A stretch of 64,000 nt of DNA, taken from assembly GCF_963678635.1 (NCBI RefSeq), contig NW_026971577.1, positions 1 to 64,000 on the forward strand, read 5' to 3'. Under the pieces are notes generated by a model. That model was given only the letters and a program-made list of their open reading frames with translations. It had not been told where the DNA came from and did no database searches. Below are positions 44,401 to 54,300 of the stretch, in pieces (the first letter of the stretch is position 1; every line of letters begins with the position of its first letter). A program made the position numbers and the translations under genes. The DNA comes from Symsagittifera roscoffensis. Lineage: Eukaryota; Xenacoelomorpha; Acoela; Convolutidae.

Positions 44401-47243
44401 AGACGGATCCATCTTCAGGGACGTACAATCTGGAAACACAAGAGGTACGAGGTAGTGAAGAGCTCGAGAAAATAGCAGTTTCAAGAAAACCACTAAGGGA
44501 ACTATCGTGCAACTCAAACGTCAGAACGAATCTGGTACCAGAAGACGACATGAAAATCGTGAAAAGGATGATATGTGTGAAACTGAGCGATGACATCCAC
44601 AACCCTGGTGAGATGAATGGACAGATCATGGCGCTAAAGGAGCACGTTAAGGCGAGATACAGGCTGTCTGACCTAATAAGGGCCCAGAGGAATGACAAAA
44701 TGACAAGTAACCTCTCCAAATGGATCCATTCGGGAGTCAAGGAGAAGGGGGAACTTGAGGAAGACAGCTACAAGATCTTGAGCCAGTTCTACAAAGAAAA
44801 GAGAGATTTACTGTATCACACAGCTGAAGGGGTGGTAGCGTGCAAGAGAAGAGATGAGGAAAAAATATTACACAAACACAACCTCATCATACTACCACAA
44901 CTGTACCAAACGGAAGTGCTTTTCAGATCACACGACCAGATGGGCCATCAGGGGATAGATAAAGTACAACAAAGGATACTTCACAGGTTTGACTGGCCGG
45001 GAATGAGAAAAGCTTGCGAGAGGTGGGTGAATGCCTGCCTAGCATGCCTTCAAGTAAAAGACACAAGGAAGATGAAGTTTCCCCTCAAGTCTGTCGAGAG
45101 TTCGGAATTCAATGAAGTGGTGCAGATAGACCATCAGAAAATCTGCATGACGGAGTCGGGTTATAACCAAATACTAGTTATAATAGATCACTTCACCAAG
45201 TTGGCGGAAGCGGTTCCGTGCCAGACAGCCTCAGCAGAGGAGACATGTGATCACCTGATAACGCATTGGATATCGCGATATGGTTGTCCAATGACTTTCC
45301 AGTCAGACAACGGCAAGGCTTTTGTGGGGGACTTGACAAAAGAATTGATGAAGAGATCACACATTGCTCAAGCACACTCGACGACCTATCATCCACAGAC
45401 CAATGGGTTGGTAGAGAGACAGAACAGGACACTGGTCAACATGCTCAGGGTGTACTGCTCGAGATACATGACGGACTGGGACAAATACCTGCCACAAGTA
45501 GTAGGAGCCTATAATAGTACTCAGCACTCAACGACGGGTATCAGTCCTTTCATGATGTTGACAGGCAGGGAAAGGGCAATGCCTCTAACATTCTTCTACC
45601 CGGAGTACGAGGGGAAGAGGACGTCACCTCAAGCATACGTGAAGGAAGCGATCAAAAGACAACAAGAGCTAAACGAGCTATGTCGGAGAAACACGGCGCA
45701 AGCGCAAATGAGGCAACGCAAGAAATATGACGAAAAGATACTAAGAGCAAAGCCATACGAAGTGGGCCAATACGTGTGGGTTTTCCAAAATGTCATACCG
45801 CCCAAGGGAACAAAGAAACTACTCAAGAAATGGAGAGGACCGTTCATGATTACGGAAGTACATCAACAAGGACGGTTCTATCGCTTGAGTACAGGGCGAG
45901 CAGCACATTACGAAAATCTGAAGCCTCATGTCCCGTCCCCGGAGGACTGGTGCCTACCAAAAGACATGGAAGGTCTTGAGTACCTGGTGGTGGAACCAGC
46001 GTGCGAGGTGAATGAGAAAGGCACTAGAGAGAAAAATGATGGTAATGAGAACTTGAGTTTGGACGACAACGAAAAGATAGAAGTGGAGTCGGATGCAGGT
46101 TCATTTGTAGAAGAAGACTGGAACGACCCAGAGCAAAACGAGGTACCGAAGTGGATGGAGCCGGATCGACCAACACCACCGGAAACCAGGACTGGCAATC
46201 GTAAACGAACAGGCATGAGGTACAATAGGTACGGGGATGACTTCTTGATCGATAAGATACAGCCAGACAAGTTGGGCGATGAACTACTAAGCGCAGGCGA
46301 ACTGGAAGCCGAAGAGGAATGGCAGGTCATTGACGATGGTGGACATTATCCGCAGGATGATTACTCGACGCCAGAATTGGAGACGGATCTCGAGCAGAGT
46401 GAAATAGAAAGGAGGGAGAACACGAACTTGAGGATTCTAGAGTGGATGCGTGATGTCAAAGACGAGAGCCGCGAAGGACAAAGCATTCAGCAAATCGATG
46501 TATCAGCAGCAAATTACATGAAGACAGAGGACCCTCTTTTCGGATGGACAGCAACAGACAGGCCACTGGACATCCCCAAGGACAATTCAGACCCGACTAC
46601 ATCGACGGGGACGTCGATAAATATTTTTGTCCGGGGAGTGGGGGTAGGACTTACCCACACCGAAAATTTGATGATAAAGAAGCTCAAGGAAGTGAGGGAA
46701 ACAAGCGGATTGGAACTGGAGGAAGAAGAACCAGAGCCTACCATAGGAAGGAATTTCAAAACGAAATTCGAAATACCCAATGAATACTCAGAGAACATCA
46801 TGATAACGGATAGCGACTTCATCCTGTCAAACAGGACCAGCGCGATCTGCATCACGGCGGACATGAGTTTCAAATCAAGATTGGAGGCTGACTTCAAAAG
46901 AGAGTACCAGAACGTAGAGTTTCTGTTCAGACAGAGGCCAGGACTGGGAGGCATAGCAGCGCTTCCACCGTCAGTGGCACAAGTCCCGGGCAAATACCTC
47001 TGCTTCCTAGTAACGAGAGTCAACGACAGAAACACAATTGATCCCGAACACGTGATATTGGCACTGACAAGACTACGTGACTTCATGATTGAAAGAGGAA
47101 TAGTGGAGGTCTCGATGCCGGTGTACGACCCAAACAGGGGCAAACTGAGCTCGAGGGAATTGTACGCTATCCTACATGTGGTCTTTGCAGAAACCGAGAT
47201 AATGGTGCATCTTCACAAGAAGTACTACTTGAGCATCGCCTGA
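38436..47243 (+). CDS. gag-pol: Gag-Pol polyprotein of giant Ty3/gypsy element
   Basis: A single 2935-codon frame with no frameshift between Gag and Pol. An acidic, coiled N-terminus leads to a retrotransposon Gag/capsid-like region at about 435-570. Two CCHC zinc knuckles follow, at 631-644 and 683-696. The aspartic protease has DTGA at 990-993 and the later ILGRDF. Reverse transcriptase has LDLGSAFWQV near 1410 and catalytic YVDD at 1476-1479, followed by RNase H (DSDAS near 1623). After a long acidic spacer comes integrase, with HHCC finger from about 2166 and catalytic D2232, D2291 and E2327 (D-x58-D-x35-E). A GPF module (KWRGPF) follows near 2465. This order, with integrase last, defines Ty3/gypsy. 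About 430 extra residues after integrase match no family I know. The last 198 codons are repeated downstream by a segment duplication. M43 (MVSTRST, ATG at 38562) is an alternative start. All catalytic residues are intact. Confidence 0.95.
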   Translation: MRRSRVPVLEKRSSGSNTKYNSSLRGTTSTGPKITKTNFSVNMVSTRSTADNRAKEGTGGERVEPTIEIDLETPDQSVDETRKMATESTPMPNAEEPNQKPIEFSPIDDAEDAIGNTEETVKEDSQVKRTSFTEKLGIMFGIKTKENVTEEPKAERARTFGTVSTKTSEANPIEEQAKAEATAEERPTADHEETTTELGDLLAKLNQIDKRLKHSEEDREVIKKEIRYNKHEYLDSYFNLAKATDERLKEMSDKVEATNEEREKNIKTDMQQLKNRYDDVNSQLGSLERRMDTMSRSQAESSCAIQAKLDAILRGSTPQERPAADRTQGTRVDFAEPQRNKRQSTPLPLTRDAISIAPTAAKTIMKNGTSNTTTAPGDSTANSNTGPDAMTWASTWEMMNRTLEAFATRNTDSSDRREGKSRKTFKKPKEFKDDSDGCIDTWVEVMRLHLEQDNLSDERQACTAILSNLEGTALKCVVAKKEEERDTADKIFEILLNRFGSGMKGHQAMMRFEKRRQRDDESIDRFLDDLESLRRRSDPEESTNRRNFSIASKFIDGVKSDDLRTMLATYYTLSKDSAPTPEEMRQKSREYMLMKPKKYSYSENRNTQGGSQPQRSSWYKPRDDMDKRRSCANCGSADHHVADCTTYKQGMKSLGYAPDEEDMSQMEEHEYYNGLIIKIGARCFFCNQEGHFRMDCPLFWEAVKDQNHPKHKLALAAVQNQRNRQNEFESRNLGAPNTELPTKTVKAVTHVSGALESAAGSSLEINYEKAATEAIAKVKQDLAAKEIEQRLKLEIERQNFNGALTGSNSIPEARTGSMKTGNCNTVKMVTGKPFGISKIGARIMSIITVGGHEVTRNLSEPSDQTIMHIDVYADYLSGISPQTTSRALRALLTRGGSKSVRVDNRYTEAYGPHEVMLNIDGINIYTKTMITCDEDLIGQIYVGKEELKVRSIGHCAMLEEDAMHIGTEADVTGHVLDINGKKTQLRGLLDTGAVLSVIPIETWEKMGFDKGDLIDSRIRLSAANKGALRVLGRTPIIALNLGERNLWMSFIVVENLDESDQFILGRDFIRNFDVTIDLNNAMFRIRNPDRRYAIKPVNLIMANENKAPVFLSRRVRLKANEAAIVSLRMKNYNELSDNKQVCIVPNPNSQSAAVLGRSFSITKSGLCVSVLLNTLDIPITIQRGRKLGYALPVKTRYETIENSKQNEVVDCPNHRDKICILRRLQRIKDSSGLIKSLKSETDDGLSSCSNFPERPTLDEMQTDKPVLPEIEHLRCKLKDEQLEAIKDVLERNEEVFSRHKADIGCCNFVEHEIELEENAVPHREGARRMTPHKSDACRKEIETLLEYDMIEPSKSPWACGVVMAKKKGDQLRFCCDFRYLNSVTVKDAYPIPRIDESLSKLGDAKFFTTLDLGSAFWQVPLRKQDRDKTGFACELGLFQWKRMPFGLCNATATFQRLMAHALIGVTKKYGNLVMCYVDDVVIATPTLEDHIERLDEVFACMKRSGLKCKPSKCEILKDSIKYLGRMVDKHGIRPDPDAVEAVLTWKSPKTEHQLMSFLGFANYYREFIKGYADKVYPMQQLMRHKGKKFTWNNAAEESFQRIKKELCEAPVLGMPTEKGMYVLDSDASVVAISGILHQEQEWNGKTVLRPIAYGSKVLSDTEMKYGAPKAEMFAVVTFVEKYRAYLGSEPFKLRVDNRALSWLKTYSMDQSYIGRWIVRLDGYNMIIEHRTRDKHQNADSLSKKTEFYERQEQREADRPEIKDGFSFMDKETYDSLPLTRWLDKSGKPIEDHPELPKEPLEKTILQRSRGIPVGIMLKSKIVRETLKAKGYDLIQVEEGTVRIDEDLMRLLEKLSDDKPVIQGKGQEAPELTILRREETVNNTDVSKGSITDSKEVVRSLVEKIPDKILEQTKVRDKKVTFREEVEHLGLDQESGEWSRFMEEDETGEGKLSGEREEWDEDSDESSEDQDSLCMILAEEKIRQHDRELQTDPSSGTYNLETQEVRGSEELEKIAVSRKPLRELSCNSNVRTNLVPEDDMKIVKRMICVKLSDDIHNPGEMNGQIMALKEHVKARYRLSDLIRAQRNDKMTSNLSKWIHSGVKEKGELEEDSYKILSQFYKEKRDLLYHTAEGVVACKRRDEEKILHKHNLIILPQLYQTEVLFRSHDQMGHQGIDKVQQRILHRFDWPGMRKACERWVNACLACLQVKDTRKMKFPLKSVESSEFNEVVQIDHQKICMTESGYNQILVIIDHFTKLAEAVPCQTASAEETCDHLITHWISRYGCPMTFQSDNGKAFVGDLTKELMKRSHIAQAHSTTYHPQTNGLVERQNRTLVNMLRVYCSRYMTDWDKYLPQVVGAYNSTQHSTTGISPFMMLTGRERAMPLTFFYPEYEGKRTSPQAYVKEAIKRQQELNELCRRNTAQAQMRQRKKYDEKILRAKPYEVGQYVWVFQNVIPPKGTKKLLKKWRGPFMITEVHQQGRFYRLSTGRAAHYENLKPHVPSPEDWCLPKDMEGLEYLVVEPACEVNEKGTREKNDGNENLSLDDNEKIEVESDAGSFVEEDWNDPEQNEVPKWMEPDRPTPPETRTGNRKRTGMRYNRYGDDFLIDKIQPDKLGDELLSAGELEAEEEWQVIDDGGHYPQDDYSTPELETDLEQSEIERRENTNLRILEWMRDVKDESREGQSIQQIDVSAANYMKTEDPLFGWTATDRPLDIPKDNSDPTTSTGTSINIFVRGVGVGLTHTENLMIKKLKEVRETSGLELEEEEPEPTIGRNFKTKFEIPNEYSENIMITDSDFILSNRTSAICITADMSFKSRLEADFKREYQNVEFLFRQRPGLGGIAALPPSVAQVPGKYLCFLVTRVNDRNTIDPEHVILALTRLRDFMIERGIVEVSMPVYDPNRGKLSSRELYAILHVVFAETEIMVHLHKKYYLSIA

Positions 47244-47765
47244 GTCGGGTACATGGAGGTATCGAGTCGGGTGTGAGGGAGGAGTCTTGAGTTCGGTACT
47301 GGGGTGCGGCGCAGGTAAAGGGATCTTAAGATGTGATTGGCATGACAATTGAATTTTAAAAGAAAGAATTGATGGTGCTAAAACATAAAATGAATCTGCA
47401 TGTTCTTAAGGGAAATCCAATCGAATTGTTTTAAGTGATATGTGAATGATAGGATTTTAATCATATGGGTAAAAGGGGGGTCTCTAGGTCAGGAACGTGA
47501 CATACTAAGTTTTAATGAGCTTTATGTTTTCAGATCAAGTTTGAAAAACAAAGTTGAATATCCAACTACACTCAAGCGAGAAACAGAAAAAGAGAATCTT
47601 GATTGAACACGCGACAATCCGGATCTACAGCAAGTGCTTGAAGAGAAGATTTCTAGAGATTTCTTGAATTGGGTAATACTTGAGTTGGTAAGGTAATACT
47701 TGAGTTGGTAAGGTAATTCTTGAGCTGGTTGACACCTATCTACACACATCCCGAAGTTATAAAGA
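47244..47765 (+). other. Gag-Pol / ORF2 intergenic region, copy 1
   Basis: 522 bp without a gene. It contains a TATGTTTTCAG acceptor-like site ending at 47533 and a short tandem repeat of ATACTTGAGTTGGTAAGGTA just before the ORF2 start. It is repeated almost exactly at 49733-50254, where it precedes the full ORF2. Confidence 0.7.
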
Positions 47766-48743
47766 ATGGCAGACCGATTCTGGAACTCTATGCCCACGGC
47801 TCTGCAGAGGCCCACTCTTGACGAGCTGTACAGACGCTTGAGGGACCTGGACCACACCCAGATCGACGAGAGAATGGCGGTGATGTTGAATGCGATCCTC
47901 CAGTTGGAGGACCAGGGCGAGTGCAGGGAGTCTGCGACGGAGGCTGTCTTGATCGTCGGCTACACCACCGAGGGCATATCAAATCGAGCACAGACCAGTT
48001 GGTTGTCTTGGAATGCGGATGGAGGAGTAAGGGGCTTTGACTTGGCAAGAAATCCTGGCCTGAGTAACAACACCGAACACGGCGCAGGAGAGTTCCCGCT
48101 ACCGACGAGGCCAACAGCCAGATCCACGGGCCAGAGCTCGAGTAAGGTGCCATCGATGTCGCGAGCGCAACAGACGACCGAGGCATATCCGGAGCTGGGA
48201 GTCCTAAAGAGAGAGCTTGAGAAGGCGCTGAAGGAAAGGAATAAGGCGAATCTCGATCGGGATCAGGCGAAGTTGGATAGGGAGAAGCTTCAGCTGGAGA
48301 GAGACCAGGCAGTCGACGAGCGAGATCAGACGTTGAAGTTACTTGAGATGCTAAGGGCGGAACATCAGCAGGAGCTAAAGGTGCGGGAGAACGCCGCGAA
48401 TCGCGATCAACTAAAGTCGGAGTTGGAAAGGATAGAACAACGACAACGCGAGCTTGACGCACAAAAGGGAGCCAGGTCAAACGAACGAGTGGTGACAAGC
48501 TCAAGGCCAGAGTCGCGCATGGAGGTGGATGAAGCTCCCAGGGCTAGAGGACGGTTCAACCTTGACCGCGAGGCCAGGGAACACATGAGTGAAGGGTTGG
48601 AGGTCTGGATACCGAATGACGCGACGCCCTCCTTGCGCAATCTAGAGACCCAACCTGTACGTCCTCTGATGGATGTGGTGTTACCAGGATATACACCAAC
48701 CTCGACCTCGAGCGGCAGTCCCAACCTGCCGGTTCAACCTTGA
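47766..48743 (+). pseudogene. Truncated ORF2 copy (325 codons)
   Basis: Identical to the first 318 or so codons of the full ORF2, including the coiled coil, then broken by nested duplications: the 170-bp segment ending GCGGCAGTC recurs at about 48550, 48750 and, in shorter form, 48925. The frame ends in NLPVQP and a stop. The remaining ORF2 N-terminal sequence continues to 49138 out of frame and is then fused to the second copy of the Gag-Pol tail. It may make a short coiled-coil protein or nothing. Confidence 0.8.
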
Positions 48744-49099
48744 CCGCGAGGACGGTTCAACCTTGACCGCGAGGCCAGGGAACACATGAGTGAAGGGTTG
48801 GAGGTCTGGATACCGAATGACGCGACGCCCTCCTTGCGCAATCTAGAGACCCAACCTGTACGTCCTCTGATGGATGTGGTGTTACCAGGATATACACCAA
48901 CCTCGACCTCGAGCGGCAGTCCCAATCTAGAGACCCAACCTGTACGTCCTCTGATGGATGTGGTGTTACCAGGATATACACCAACCTCGACCTCGAGCGG
49001 CAGTCAGGTGAGTGGCGCCTCATCGCGCCTGAAGGAGTTGGGTGAGAAGTTGCAGCAGCAGAGTCGTGAAAGAACGACAAGGCCAGAGCTTCCCCTGAC

Positions 49100-49732
49100 T
49101 TGGAGGGAACAGCCGGTCAGAAACGTCGTGATCGCGAGCTTACCCACACCGAAAATTTGATGATAAAGAAGCTCAAGGAAGTGAGGGAAACAAGCGGATT
49201 GGAACTGGAGGAAGAAGAACCAGAGCCTACCATAGGAAGGAATTTCAAAACGAAATTCGAAATACCCAATGAATACTCAGAGAACATCATGATAACGGAT
49301 AGCGACTTCATCCTGTCAAACAGGACCAGCGCGATCTGCATCACGGCGGACATGAGTTTCAAATCAAGATTGGAGGCTGACTTCAAAAGAGAGTACCAGA
49401 ACGTAGAGTTTCTGTTCAGACAGAGGCCAGGACTGGGAGGCATAGCAGCGCTTCCACCGTCAGTGGCACAAGTCCCGGGCAAATACCTCTGCTTCCTAGT
49501 AACGAGAGTCAACGACAGAAACACAATTGATCCCGAACACGTGATATTGGCACTGACAAGACTACGTGACTTCATGATTGAAAGAGGAATAGTGGAGGTC
49601 TCGATGCCGGTGTACGACCCAAACAGGGGCAAACTGAGCTCGAGGGAATTGTACGCTATCCTACATGTGGTCTTTGCAGAAACCGAGATAATGGTGCATC
49701 TTCACAAGAAGTACTACTTGAGCATCGCCTGA
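49100..49732 (+). pseudogene. Second copy of the Gag-Pol C-terminal segment, fused to an ORF2 scrap
   Basis: From LTHTENLMIKKL onward it repeats the last 198 residues of Gag-Pol exactly, up to YYLSIA and the stop. The preceding 13 codons come from ORF2 sequence read in another frame. It arose from the segment duplication and lacks any natural start. Confidence 0.8.
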
Positions 49733-51342
49733 GTCGGGTACATGGAGGTATCGAGTCGGGTGTGAGGGAGGAGTCTTGAGTTAGGTACTGGGGTGCGGCG
49801 CAGGTAAAGGGATCTTAAGATGTGATTGGCATGACAATTGAATTTTAAAAGAAAGAATTGATGGTGCTAAAACATAAAATGAATCTGCATGTTCTTAAGG
49901 GAAATCCAATCGAATTGTTTTAAGTGATATGTGAATGATAGGATTTTAATCATATGGGTAAAAGGGGGGTCTCTAGGTCAGGAACGTGACATACTAAGTT
50001 TTAATGAGCTTTATGTTTTCAGATCAAGTTTGAAAAACAAAGTTGAATATCCAACTACACTCAAGCGAGAAACAGAAAAAGAGAATCTTGATTGAACACG
50101 CGACAATCCGGATCTACAGCAAGTGCTTGAAGAGAAGATTTCTAGAGATTTCTTGAATTGGGTAATACTTGAGTTGGTAAGGTAATACTTGAGTTGGTAA
50201 GGTAATTCTTGAGCTGGTTGACACCTATCTACACACATCCCGAAGTTATAAAGAATGGCAGACCGATTCTGGAACTCTATGCCCACGGCTCTGCAGAGGC
50301 CCACTCTTGACGAGCTGTACAGACGCTTGAGGGACCTGGACCACACCCAGATCGACGAGAGAATGGCGGTGATGTTGAATGCGATCCTCCAGTTGGAGGA
50401 CCAGGGCGAGTGCAGGGAGTCTGCGACGGAGGCTGTCTTGATCGTCGGCTACACCACCGAGGGCATATCAAATCGAGCACAGACCAGTTGGTTGTCTTGG
50501 AATGCGGATGGAGGAGTAAGGGGCTTTGACTTGGCAAGAAATCCTGGCCTGAGTAACAACACCGAACACGGCGCAGGAGAGTTCCCGCTACCGACGAGGC
50601 CAACAGCCAGATCCACGGGCCAGAGCTCGAGTAAGGTGCCATCGATGTCGCGAGCGCAACAGACGACCGAGGCATATCCGGAGCTGGGAGTCCTAAAGAG
50701 AGAGCTTGAGAAGGCGCTGAAGGAAAGGAATAAGGCGAATCTCGATCGGGATCAGGCGAAGTTGGATAGGGAGAAGCTTCAGCTGGAGAGAGACCAGGCA
50801 GTCGACGAGCGAGATCAGACGTTGAAGTTACTTGAGATGCTAAGGGCGGAACATCAGCAGGAGCTAAAGGTGCGGGAGAACGCCGCGAATCGCGATCAAC
50901 TAAAGTCGGAGTTGGAAAGGATAGAACAACGACAACGCGAGCTTGACGCACAAAAGGGAGCCAGGTCAAACGAACGAGTGGTGACAAGCTCAAGGCCAGA
51001 GTCGCGCATGGAGGTGGATGAAGCTCCCAGGGCTAGAGGACGGTTCAACCTTGACCGCGAGGCCAGGGAACACATGAGTGAAGGGTTGGAGGTCTGGATA
51101 CCGAATGACGCGACGCCCTCCTTGCGCAATCTAGAGACCCAACCTGTACGTCCTCTGATGGATGTGGTGTTACCAGGATATACACCAACCTCGACCTCGA
51201 GCGGCAGTCAGGTGAGTGGCGCCTCATCGCGCCTGAAGGAGTTGGGTGAGAAGTTGCAGCAGCAGAGTCGTGAAAGAACGACAAGGCCAGAGCTTCCCCT
51301 GACTTGGAGGGAACAGCCGGTCAGAAACGTCGTGATCGCGAG
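49139..51342 (+). repeat. Internal tandem duplication, copy 2 (2204 bp)
   Basis: Second copy of 46650-49138 without the 285-bp nested expansion. It leads without interruption into the remainder of the full ORF2, so it carries the functional ORF2 start. Confidence 0.9.
50010..50022 (+). promoter_or_regulatory. Candidate splice acceptor before ORF2
   Basis: TTATGTTTTCAG followed by ATCAAG, 232 bases before the ORF2 ATG. It matches the U-rich UUUUCAG acceptor typical of nematodes. A donor-like AG-GTAAGG occurs in the LTR at 35544. Splicing, or trans-splicing, would place ORF2 near the 5' end of a subgenomic RNA. An identical site ends at 47533 in the duplicated copy. Confidence 0.4.
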
Positions 51343-54300
51343 CTACAAGAAGAACACAGAGGGGAACTACCACAAGCATAGTCGGCTGGACTGGAATGCG
51401 GAACAGCAAGCCAGGAGGGACTGCTTCCACGACGCAGCCTGGGTGCAGTATCTAGCGCCACCTCGTGTGCCAGAGGGTGCGGTTCACCTGATTATAGGGG
51501 ACAGCCTGGTGCGGGTGTTGACCCAGATCCGGTCACATTGGCAGACGGGAGTCTTGAGTTTCGCTGGAGCTGCTACGCCACAGATGTTGGCAACTCTGGA
51601 CATGCTAGGAATGACCAAAGTTTACACAGTCACCTTGATGGTTGGGACCAACGACGTGTCGAGAGGAGAAGCAAGGAAAGTGACGAGGCTGTGCGACAAG
51701 ATGAGTTGCCTTCTTGAGGAGCTGAGGATCCAAATGGATCCCATCCTGCTGACGATATGCACGGTCCCCTATAACATGATGTTTGATCAACACTCCCTAG
51801 AGATGAACCAGAGGGTGCGGAGCCTGAACAAGGCGATCCGAGAAATACACCGAAACAGTGTGCTTCCTCTCAGGCTGTTGGACGTTGCAGAACGCATGGA
51901 GAACAAGGGATTCCCTGAAGACACCTCGAAAGATGGAATCCATTTCGATAGGCCAAGGGGAGCTGAGTGGCTGAACGACGTCTTCCAGGAACACATAAAC
52001 ACGCTAGAAGCGGACCTGCTGGAGACAGCCCAATTCACTTTAGGGCCACCTCCCAACCCACCATTCCTTGCCTCGAGGGCCTTGGCTGGTCGATTGGGAG
52101 CGAGAGTTGATACTAGAGATAGCTCGAGGAGCAATCAGACCCGATTGCAGAGTGCCACACCAATGGAGTCGGAGGAGGTAGAGTCATCAACACCTCCGGC
52201 CTCGGCGATGTCCTCCGTGGTGGTGGCAGATGGCAGGAGAGAAAAGAAGTCTAGGGAGACTACCCGCTTGAGATATCCTGAGAAGGTGAAGGAACTGGAT
52301 CTGGAGACCTTGGAATGCAGACGAGAGTTGGCGGAAACCCTGGGGATCGAACGAGTGTCGCACGAGGATTTGAATAGACATCATTGCATAGACTGGTTGA
52401 AGGCTCATGAGGCGCACTTCTCGAGGGCGAAGTTGATGGAGACCACAGACCTGACGGGAATTCCCACAAAAACGATCATGGGACCCATTAATTACAGACC
52501 TCTCAAGCTGCTGGGGAGTCCGGGACTTATAGCAGAACCTCCCAAGCACCGAACCAGCATCGCCAGAATCAGGTTGGCAACCCCGGCACAGTTGAAGGTG
52601 GTAGACAAGCTACTCAATCCGGGAGGAACGGGATTGCCAGACGCCGCTTACGAAGGCTCGAAATTGGCGGAAGATCCCAGGTACGGGAAGCCCTGTGGTG
52701 GCACCCAACTGGCCAAAACTCTGGCAGTTTACGATAGAACAGATCCAGCTGCGGCAAGAGTAGTCATTGTGGCGGGATCGGACTTCGAAGGAACGTCTCC
52801 CAAGTTGTTCTGGCCGGAGACTCTGGTATACTCCTTGCCAGGAGCCGAATTGAATCAGATGTTGACTCTAGTGGTAGCAATAAAGTCGGAGATGCCCTGT
52901 GAACCTGAACTGCTATTGTTTGCAGGGATGAATGATCACCTGCACGCGATGGGACTTCTTGAGCAACTAAAGGGGGATGAAATTCCGACATCAAAGAAGA
53001 TATGGGAGGCTATTCAGGCGTTATTTGCGGCGATGAATGAGGTACAAGAGAACGTAGCCTCGAGATTTGGGTCCAAGACGAAGGTGGTGTTTACCACATC
53101 CCCGGGATACGCAAGTATGCCACCCGCCCTACAATTCGTGTACGCGGTCTTGATCCTGATAGCAGAAGGGAGTGAATGGCGGATTCTGATGGCAGCCCCC
53201 AATCGAGAGCTGGAGCCATTGAACTTGAGGCTTTACAAATCAGAATTGCCGGCGGCATGGGCTGACATATCTCATGCACTGAGGGGCTTTTACGGACTGG
53301 CCGACGTCCTGATTGTATTGGATGAGGTACTCTTGCTAGAGATATCGAACTTTGCTAGACAACTCAAGTTCAGCCCAGTCATCGGGGACGACCACCCGGC
53401 GATAAACCAGTTGACGGCCAGCCTGTGGTTCCGGAGTATGGATGTGAAAGTCGCAAATTCCACCAGCAGGACTAGAGGTCCCAGCAACGAGAGAAGAAAT
53501 GTGGTCGAGACGGAGAAACAGTTAGAATCGATGAAATATCGCTTGACTCAAGAGAATGGCTGGTGGCCATTCCTGACACCAAGGCTGGAGAACGTCACGA
53601 ATAAAACGAGGGAGGAAGCACCACTCCTCGTGAAACAAATCTGGAGTTTTCTAGAGAAGCAACTGGAGCTAGCGGAAACGAGAGACATGACGGTGGTTAG
53701 ATTTGTCTCGGCCGCCAATGAAGTGACGATTGGAGGATTTTGGAGAGAGCACGCCAACGGCGAATTGAAGACTAGGAGAGATTACGAGATTCTCAAGTTC
53801 TTGAGTCCTTGCTGGGAGAGAGAATTCTTGGCAGGAGTGTTCGGCACCACGGCGACTATCTTCGGAGCCTTCGTACAGGAGATACTGGGCATGTCCATCA
53901 GCCTGCTCTTGGCTCTGTATTTGGTTTACCCCAGATACTTGTTCAACATGGGCCCAGCATACATGTTTAGTCGAGGAGTGGAGACACTTCGAGTTGATGG
54001 GTATCTGGCACTAATACTCTTGACCCATGGGGAATTGGTGTCGTTTCATCGGTTAATGGAATATGGAGAACCTCTGTCTATGGGGAGAGTCCACACGAGC
54101 ACTGAAACCAGCTCCTACAAGTGTGCCGCAGGGTTGAAGACACTGCTGGTGCAATACCTCATGATGCAGAATCGATACATGACGGGTGAAGATGAGAACC
54201 CAACCTCGAGAGAAGAATGGGAGAAGGCGAACAGAGGGATGCCTCTGTTGACGGACCTGTGCCTGGCAATGAGGTCGGACCCAATGGGGATAATCCGGGG

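Larger units (their letters stand above)
46650..49138 (+). repeat. Internal tandem duplication, copy 1 (2489 bp)
   Basis: It runs from CTTACCCACACC inside the Gag-Pol C-terminus to GTGATCGCGAG inside ORF2, then starts again at 49139. It differs from copy 2 by about 285 bp of extra nested tandem repeats at 48720-49005 and by very few substitutions (for example GAGTTCGG against GAGTTAGG near 47296). The breakpoint has AGCTTAC/AGCTAC microhomology. Confidence 0.9.
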
